From Odontocerum albicorne (taxonomy: Eukaryota > Arthropoda > Insecta > Trichoptera > Odontoceridae): a stretch of 64,000 nucleotides of DNA. The stretch spans positions 24,748,212 to 24,812,211 of the forward strand of contig OX463839.1 in assembly GCA_949825065.1 (NCBI GenBank), in the 5' to 3' direction. Both the position numbers and the translations under genes were made by a program. Under the pieces are notes generated by a model that was not told the DNA's origin, searched no databases, and saw only the letters and a list, made by a program, of their open reading frames with translations. This document shows, piece after piece, positions 57,601-64,000 of this stretch. The number at the start of each line of letters is the position of its first letter. Position 1 is the stretch's first letter.

Positions 57601-58639
57601 CCATTTTAAATGTATTGAGAGGCACAAATGAATTAATTAATAAAAGGCGAGTGATTTTAATAATTCACTTAATTGTAGTTTACTATTGAAAACTCTTTTG
57701 ATTGATATTTTTTTTTAAATAATTTGAAATTCAAATAAATATCTAAAATAAAACAACATTCTCGGTATATTTTAAGAAATAAAATCAACTACAAACGACA
57801 GTCAAGGTTAATTATAAGGAAGGGTGAATGCTGCGATGTAATATTAAAAACACTAATATTGTTCAACGCTGGCAGAACAACGAAAGGCTATAATTTGTTT
57901 TTGAACTAATTATTTCTTTGTTCCCACATTCAATCTTACTTAATCACTAGAATGTATTTAAAATTGAAAACAATAACGGTTATAAAACAGGTATAAAGTT
58001 AATAACCGTTCGAAATTATAACAAACAACAAAAATAATCTGGCGCCTTCAATTTTTATTACATCACATTACGAGTCTAGATAATTTCCTCCTACCGTCCT
58101 GCTGTTGCTTTACAGACGTCAAGTAGTGGTAAGACGGTATTAAAATCGGCCGGATTACTAGAATTTTACCGTTCAACGGCATAACGGAAATTGTTACATC
58201 AACATCAAATAATATATGAGGTAACTAAAAATTTGTTGAGACTAATTAAAAATTGGACTCAAAACTAGACGGGGTTTTATATTTCAATTTTGTAACGAAA
58301 CTTTTTGAATGGACGCCACCATGGACCGTCCAAAAATACATTTTTAGATCCGGTAAAATGTAGGCAACTTTATTTTTAATTTGAACTTTTCAAAAGAGTT
58401 ATATGTATGTTACATGATTTCCGTGAAAAAAAACTCGTAATTAACTCCTCGTATACATTCAGGAACAATGCAACATACTCGTACAATATTAATTTTCATT
58501 GGAGATGATTCGTTAAGGGTAGAAACAGGGAACAAAGTAAATAAAGCATTTTATGAAAAAAAAAATGTAGAACAACCGCGCTATATCAAATGTAGCAAAA
58601 ATTACAATACATAACAGTTTGGGGATGCCCACCTTGACG
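57601..58639. other. AT-rich DNA, nothing recognised
   Basis: No gene; one TACTCGTA octamer at 58480. Confidence 0.5.
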
Positions 58640-58900
58640 TATGTAAGTGGAAGTCAGACTAAGAAGGAGTAGTAAGATTAATGTTGTGGATATGCGTGCA
58701 GTAAGTAAAAAATGTGGAGTGCAATGTATGAAAGAAAGCAAAATGAAAACATCAGAAACGTTTTGAGTAAGATGAAGAAATTAGTTTTAAGACGGTTTGA
58801 ACATGTGGAGAGAATGAGAGAGATGCGTGGAAAAGTTTGGAGATCTTTTCTCTCCGCCTACTGCGCCAAGGACACTACGTATATATGTATTATCAATAAA
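58640..58900 (+). pseudogene. LINE reverse-transcriptase C-terminal remnant
   Basis: Frames give NVVDMRAVSKKCGVQCMKES, then a GHVERM-like FEHVERMREMRGKVWRSF, then SAYCAKDTT. Matches the VDMRAL...CGV...HVERM...VWRS..SAYP.G succession of the tail family, with a deletion between HVERM and VWRS. Confidence 0.65.
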
Positions 58901-58993
58901 CGAGATCATTTTTAATATATTTAAATAATTACTTGAAATATTGTTAATTTTATGTCTTTATAAACTTACTATACACAAATATCTCAATTTTAA

Positions 58994-59509
58994 CCCTTTA
59001 ACGGGCATAAGCAGAAATCGGTCGCATATGCGACCACCCCTATGGTTATACTTATAAGGATTCATTTTCTTAATGAAACATTTTGAAGTAACACAAACGT
59101 CAAATTTGCAAATGTAGTGGACGGGCAGATGTCTTATTTAAAACCAATCGTCGTGAAGTTAGCTGCATATTCAGTAGCAACAATCGAAACATCCGGTCAA
59201 TTAATTGTCAAAAATGTAAATAGGTATTATAAATAAATGACCATTCATTATATCTCATATAAGAATTTTATTTCTTAATACAACCTAAACTTAGATATTA
59301 TTACCTAAACATTCATTGGTCACTTTTGCGACCACTGACATGACCCCTAAAATGGGCACAGGTCTCATATGCTACCGCCTCAATTCCAAAAAAAAAAAAA
59401 AAATTTATAACACATTTTCGAAGAAATAAAGTTAATTTGATACACATAATAATGATTTATTCAACAAAAAACTCAATATCTCAAAAATAAAAATTTGCGC
59501 CTTAAAGGG
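58994..59509. mobile_element. piggyBac-type MITE at TTAA
   Basis: TTAA (58990-58993) is followed by CCCTTTAACGGGC. The right end reads GCGCCTTAAAGGG followed by TTAA (59510-59513). The TTAA duplication and CCCTTT start are the piggyBac hallmarks. It also holds the perfect palindrome GGTCGCATATGCGACC (about 59019-59034) near the left end and related GGTCACTTTTGCGACC words near the right. 516 bp, no transposase. Confidence 0.85.
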
Positions 59510-59601
59510 TTAACCGATTTACTTCATCAACTTTTTTTCTTATAGTTTAATGAAAGTAAGAACCGAAAAACTCAATGGAATATAAAAGGAACGGAAAGAA
59601 A

Positions 59602-59812
59602 GGACGGCCTCCTTGGTCTAATTAGCTTGTCTCCCCACCCGGAGGTTGCGGGTTCGATTCCCGGTGGCACCCGGATTTTTTTTTATAGGATTCCAGTCTA
59701 GTTTCCACTTAAGGCATATTTAACATCTCTTTCATTGGTTGGAAGATATTTCCACATGGCAATAAGCCCGCCAGGTTGTACTGGATACAACGATAGTGTA
59801 ATACAATAAAAG
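59602..59812 (+). mobile_element. tRNA-derived SINE, near complete (tail family B)
   Basis: Head GGACGGCCTCCTTGGTCTAA, then CACCCGGAGGTTGCGGGTTC and GATTCCCGGTGGCACCCGG (perfect B box GGTTCGATTCC). After a T run, the body has CAATAAGCCCGCCAGGTTGT and the tail AGTGTAATACAATAAA. ATAAAAGGAA at 59582 and again at about 59806 may be the target duplication. Confidence 0.82.
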
Positions 59813-59815
59813 GAA

Positions 59816-60439
59816 ATTTTAGGTGATGTCGAATTTATGTCTCATTACGTATTTTATGTTATCAAAAAATGTATAGTAAAACATTACTTTTTATAAAAAT
59901 TATCGATATAGGAGTATATTATATTTTACATATTTATATACAAAAACAACAATTTATACTTGGCAAGTCAAAATAAAGCGCTAATTATGCAAAACAAATT
60001 ACATATTATTTTCTAAAAAAGCTAGAAGACGCTATAAATTATAATCAATTATTATAATTATTTGTATATATAAATATTAAACTGTCAATTCAAATCGGGT
60101 TGCCAACGAGGCGTGCAAATCGATTAAAAATTACGACACGACTCGAAACCTGTCAGGCAGAGAGAGATTTGTTGAAAAAATATTATTTATGTCAATTTCA
60201 TTTACGACATTGCTCTTGATAGTGTTTAAATGGAAATGGTAGCTTTATCTATCGTTATTTATTTGAAAAGTATAACCGCTTTTTTACTGCTTAGTAAAAA
60301 CCATAAGAAAGTCATTGCTTATCCAGTGAATAATAAAAGTCAATTTATATACCGCCGTTTACAGAGGAGACACTCATAAAGAGCGCTCTTAATCGGGAGT
60401 CGAACAAAATATTATTATATTAATAAAAAAAATAAAACA
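59816..60439. other. AT-rich DNA, nothing recognised
   Basis: No gene or repeat with ends. Confidence 0.5.
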
Positions 60440-60720
60440 TACATATTATCACGTCGTGTCCTTTGAGGGGTTAGCAGAAATAACTTATCTCCAAACTTTT
60501 CTATCCAAGCACACAACTTTCCCCTCCGCATTCATATATCTCGTCATACGCAATCTTCCTTTATTCATGCTTTTGACTTTACCTTCTTACAGAAACTAGT
60601 CCATATGATCCAGCTTCATTTTACTCGGTCCACCTCTTCCACGCACACCTTGCACTTCTGACTTGTACTATTCATTCTCTCCACATGTCCAAACCATTTT
60701 AAAGCTCCTTTCTTCATCGT
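60440..60720 (-). pseudogene. LINE reverse-transcriptase C-terminal tail, 5'-truncated
   Basis: On the minus strand: AAATGGTTTGGACATGTGGA (WFGHVE), GAATGAATAGTAC, AAGTGCAAGGTGTGCGTGGA, then TTGGATAGAAAAGTTTGGAG (LDRKVW) and the terminal CACGACGTGATAATATGTAT. Close to the 36.7-kb copy at nucleotide level (shared GAAGTGCAAGGTGTGCGTGG). Confidence 0.75.
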
Positions 60721-62529
60721 ACTTAAAACATCAATTTCGCTTTATTTTATTCATTCACGAATGTTCCTTAGTCCACGCATCTCCACAGAATTTATCTTAC
60801 TTTTTTTCTTCTGCCAAGTGAAAATTAATACTAAAATAAACTAAGTTGAGTTTAAGGATAATAAAGTGGCAACTGTCATTCAATTGGGTACTTCCCCGCA
60901 TTAACAAATTTGCAGTAAGCCTTCAAACGATTTTGCTTTCTTGCAATTTTATTTATTTTCTTATAAACATTATTATTATTTTTTAAATCAAAATCAATAC
61001 CAAACTGGATTTCAGGGGACGTAAGTTACGTTCATGACATTATAAGTATTAGAAATTATTTCTCACTTTACAATAAATTAGTAATGAATGTACTCGTAAC
61101 ATAAATGCGTGAAATAGGTAATTTTATATTTTTTTTTTGGTTGTTTTGTATCCAAAAGTCACCTTAACGATGCTGGATAAAACAAATAGTAGAAAATTGA
61201 AAATGATGCTCTGATTTTTTTAAAGACTTTTTGAATTCAGCAGTGACTTAAATCCACATGAAATGATCGCCAATGAATCGGTCTTTCTTTCTACTTTGAA
61301 AATACACGATTCTTTCTTTTCTATCAACATGTATATCGGAGAAACTTAAGATATTCAATTGGTGATTTATTTAAGACACTAAAAAAAATTAAAAAATATT
61401 ATACTTCTGTATCTAGTGCTCAATACTGATCATCGTAGTCATCTGCTTTGTCTAAAACTTGGTACACTGTTTGTCTCCTTGGGTACTTTGAAGATGATCT
61501 AGTTAGCTCTTTTATTTGATCAGTTCATCTTGCAAAATACTTTCCTCTTGCACGTTTTTTCTCAACTATTCCCGTGATCAATAGATTCTTATATCTTTCG
61601 ATATCCATTCTTGCAACATGTCACTAAGTATGTAAGATCATTTTCCTGCATCTTGTCAAAAGTCTATCAGTAACCGCTAATACCTGGATTATAGAGATGT
61701 TGGTGTGCCTTGCACACATTAACACTTATTACACACATTAACAATTTAAAACAACAATATGTTATGAAAATATCTCAATTTGAAGAACAACAAAGAGGTA
61801 CAAAAATTACCTTAAATACAAGTATATCAAATTCCTCACTGTATCAGGCAATCATGTAAGCAATTCGATATTCTTTCGTAAAGACATGAGGAGCATGAAG
61901 ATCAATAGTTTGGAAATGAATATAACTATATGTGAAGCGAGCCATTGCCAAACTTGTAATTACACCTATTGAGGATTTTTAGCAGATCTTCTTGGCAGAT
62001 ACTTGCATCAACAGCTATTTATGCACGATTTGAAATTTGTAATAAATTACGAAATCTATAGACATATTTCTTTTACGAAACACATCAAATGGATCATTAA
62101 GCTGAAGCAATAACTTGCATTTCTTTATACAATTTTACCTTCTTGATCATTGAAGTTTGGGTCATTCCACGTAAAATCATCACAATTCAACTACAAATAC
62201 TATAATACCTTAGCTAATGAGTTTTGGTTTAGTTACAAAAAAATAATTTTAGTACCTATATAGTGATAAAAAAATATATATTTTTTGACTAGACCCCAAT
62301 TACTCGTAAGTTTTTATACATTTTTGAGCAACGCCAAAAATATGAAAATCTAAATATTTTGGAAATACGCATTTGCTGACATTTCCTGAATGGTATAATA
62401 TATGATAGAAAAACCATATATTGCTCATTTTAAAACGAAGTTTCAAGTTATATCAAGCCAGACCAATTATTTTATTTTAAATTTTATTAAAAAAAAATTT
62501 TTTAATATTTTAAGTCTTAAATATGGTAT
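60721..62529. other. AT-rich DNA, nothing recognised
   Basis: No gene. LINE homology may continue weakly to about 60830. Confidence 0.45.
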
Positions 62530-62655
62530 ATGATTTTTCTATCACATACTATTCAAGAATTCTATCAGATTATTTTTCTATCACATACTATTCAGGAATT
62601 CTATCACATACTATTCAGGAATTCTATCACATTATTTTTCTATCACATACTATAT
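62530..62655 (+). repeat. Short tandem repeats around TTCTATCACATACTATTCA
   Basis: TTCTATCACATACTATTC(A/G) recurs about five times with GGAATTC or TATTTT linkers, directly abutting the LINE 5' end. Confidence 0.85.
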
Positions 62656-64000
62656 CTGAAGGAGGAGATGATGAAGATGAAATTGAATGCCTTGGGAATT
62701 GCAGAAATGAGGTGACCTTATCCCGGTGATATGTGGACTGGAGATTTTAGACTGATTCACGGTGGAACAATAGATGGTAGCCCTGGACAAGGAGGCGTAG
62801 GAATAATGCTGTGTAAGGAACTGGGAAGGAGAGTAAAGGGACATGTGCAATGTGGAGGCAGAATAATTCTAGTCAAACTTGATACCAAGCCAGTGGACAT
62901 AATATTGATTCAGGTATACTCGTACATACCAACTTCTAGTCACGATGAACAGGAAATCGAGGGGATGTATGAAGATATACAAAAACTATTAGATGAGACA
63001 ATGACCGAGGATAACGTTGTACTAATGGGAGACTGGAATACGGTGGTTGGTGAGGAGAGAGAAGGAAATGTCGCTGGCCCATTTGGTTTGGGTGCTAGAA
63101 ATTAAAGAAGAAACCGACTGATTGAATTTTGGACAAGAAGTAAATTGTTCATAGCCAACACATGGTTCCTGCATCATTTCAGACGCCGATATACTTGGAA
63201 GGCCGTAGGAGATAGATACAGATCGCAGATTGACTATATTCTTACTCGAGAACGCTACAGAAACCAAATAAAAGACTGTAGAAGTTATGCAAGCCCTGAT
63301 ATAGACAGCGATCACAATATGGTGATAGCAGAGAGCGCACTCAAATACAAGAAACTTAAAAAGAAGAATGGAAGTAAATGGAATATTAAGCTGTTAAAAG
63401 AGGGAGAAACAAGAAAGAGATATAAGGAAAAAACATTAATATGTAATTTTGATAACAATGGCGATGTGGACAAATTGTGGGAAAGGATAAAAGATAGAAT
63501 AAACACAGCAGCAAACGAGGAAATAGAAAGAGTAAGACTGCAAGCCAGGAAAATATGGGTCACAGACGATATCCTGGGAATGATTGAAGAGGGAAGATTG
63601 CTGAAAAACTCTACAACGGAAGAGGGAAAGAGAGAATACAGAATATTGAGAAACAGGATCAATATGGAGTCCAGAAAGGCGAAGGAGAACTATTTACAGG
63701 AAAAGTGTCTGAAAGAGGAGATATTGAACAGAAAAAGCTGGAGACAGCATACTCTGAAATAAATATTTTTTTCAATGGTAGAACCAAGACAAGAGGTGCC
63801 ATCCAGGATCAAAACGGGAAACTCTTTTTTGAGGACGAAATTATTGTGAAAAGATGGAAGGAATATCTGGAAGAACTCTACAAAGGAGAGAGTGTAATCA
63901 CAGAAAATGATGCATTAGAAGCAGAAGCGGATGTAGAAAATAATGGAGATGCTATTCTGAGATGTGAATTTGATAATGCTATCTCAAGATTGAAGGACAA
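62656..64000 (+). pseudogene. RTE/CFDP2-like LINE, 5'-truncated endonuclease-reverse transcriptase, runs off window
   Basis: One frame runs from LKEEMMKMKLNALGIAEMR to 63762, broken only by TGA at 62713-62715 (where related proteins have Trp) and TAA at 63103-63105. It shows APE-endonuclease landmarks: MGDWN (63025-63039), RSQIDYIL, and SDHNMV (from 63307). A basic linker and the KIWVTDDIL segment follow. Near 63720 the reading frame shifts and continues open to the window end (FFNGRTKTRGAIQ, RWKEYLEELYKG). No ORF1 and no endonuclease N-terminus: the copy begins inside the domain, as expected for a 5'-truncated insertion. The reverse-transcriptase core would lie beyond 64000. The protein would nick DNA and reverse-transcribe its own RNA; this copy cannot as it stands. 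Confidence 0.85.

Noticed and set aside
59380..59402. Poly-A tail of a retroposon (A run at about 59386)
   Set aside because: It lies inside the piggyBac-type MITE and no retroposed sequence precedes it.
59640..59680. Functional tRNA gene
   Set aside because: The perfect B box belongs to a SINE: the acceptor stem does not close and a SINE body and tail follow. The same holds for 44.5 kb and 57.3 kb.

Overview
The window looks like a gene-poor stretch of an arthropod, most likely insect, nuclear genome. The evidence is spliced-gene architecture (a short CpG-rich exon with canonical splice sites in AT-rich DNA), many eukaryotic transposon families (mariner, Tc1-like, hAT and piggyBac-type elements, RTE-, jockey- and other LINEs, tRNA-derived SINEs, a Gypsy-like gag), many minisatellites, and no bacterial-style gene packing. 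The species cannot be named from the sequence.

Region 1-7980 is compositionally distinct, with more G+C than the rest. It starts with an intact 258-codon gag-like ORF (SAP-like N-terminus, CCHC zinc knuckle). No pol follows. Instead there are more than 6 kb of non-coding DNA built from four unrelated tandem-repeat blocks (units of about 143, 153, 33 and 151 bp). The 143-bp units form a nested hairpin whose outer stem shows a compensatory base change between copies. This looks like part of a gag-only (TR-GAG/LARD-like) LTR retroelement, although no LTR could be delimited.

Region 8000-62500 is AT-rich and mostly intronic or intergenic. The only convincing host coding sequence is a first coding exon on the minus strand (19703-19876) encoding the start of a FERM domain, closest by eye to FRMD4A/B. 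The rest may therefore be long introns or upstream DNA of that gene, which would continue leftwards beyond the window. A second GC-rich island at about 30.8 kb may be another exon. The space is filled by TE insertions with visible ends: a 1088-bp mariner with TA target duplication, a 954-bp hAT element with a perfect 8-bp target duplication and a transposase C-terminal relic, a 908-bp Tc1-type element with inverted repeats of about 165 bp, a 516-bp piggyBac-type MITE at TTAA, several small MITEs, at least five SINE copies of two tail families, and more than a dozen 5'-truncated LINE tails. Minisatellites include a perfect 5 x 40 bp array, a 7 x 64 bp array whose unit is a hairpin, and an 8 x 63 bp array apparently seeded by a SINE tRNA-like head. 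A 207-bp near-perfect palindrome lies at 32.3 kb.

Region 62650-64000 is the 5'-truncated start of an RTE/CFDP2-like LINE (endonuclease domain with two stops and a frameshift) that runs off the window end. Across 14.8-63 kb the octamer TACGAGTA/TACTCGTA occurs about 25 times, roughly tenfold above a rough composition-based expectation, and not at all in the first 14.8 kb. I have no explanation for it.
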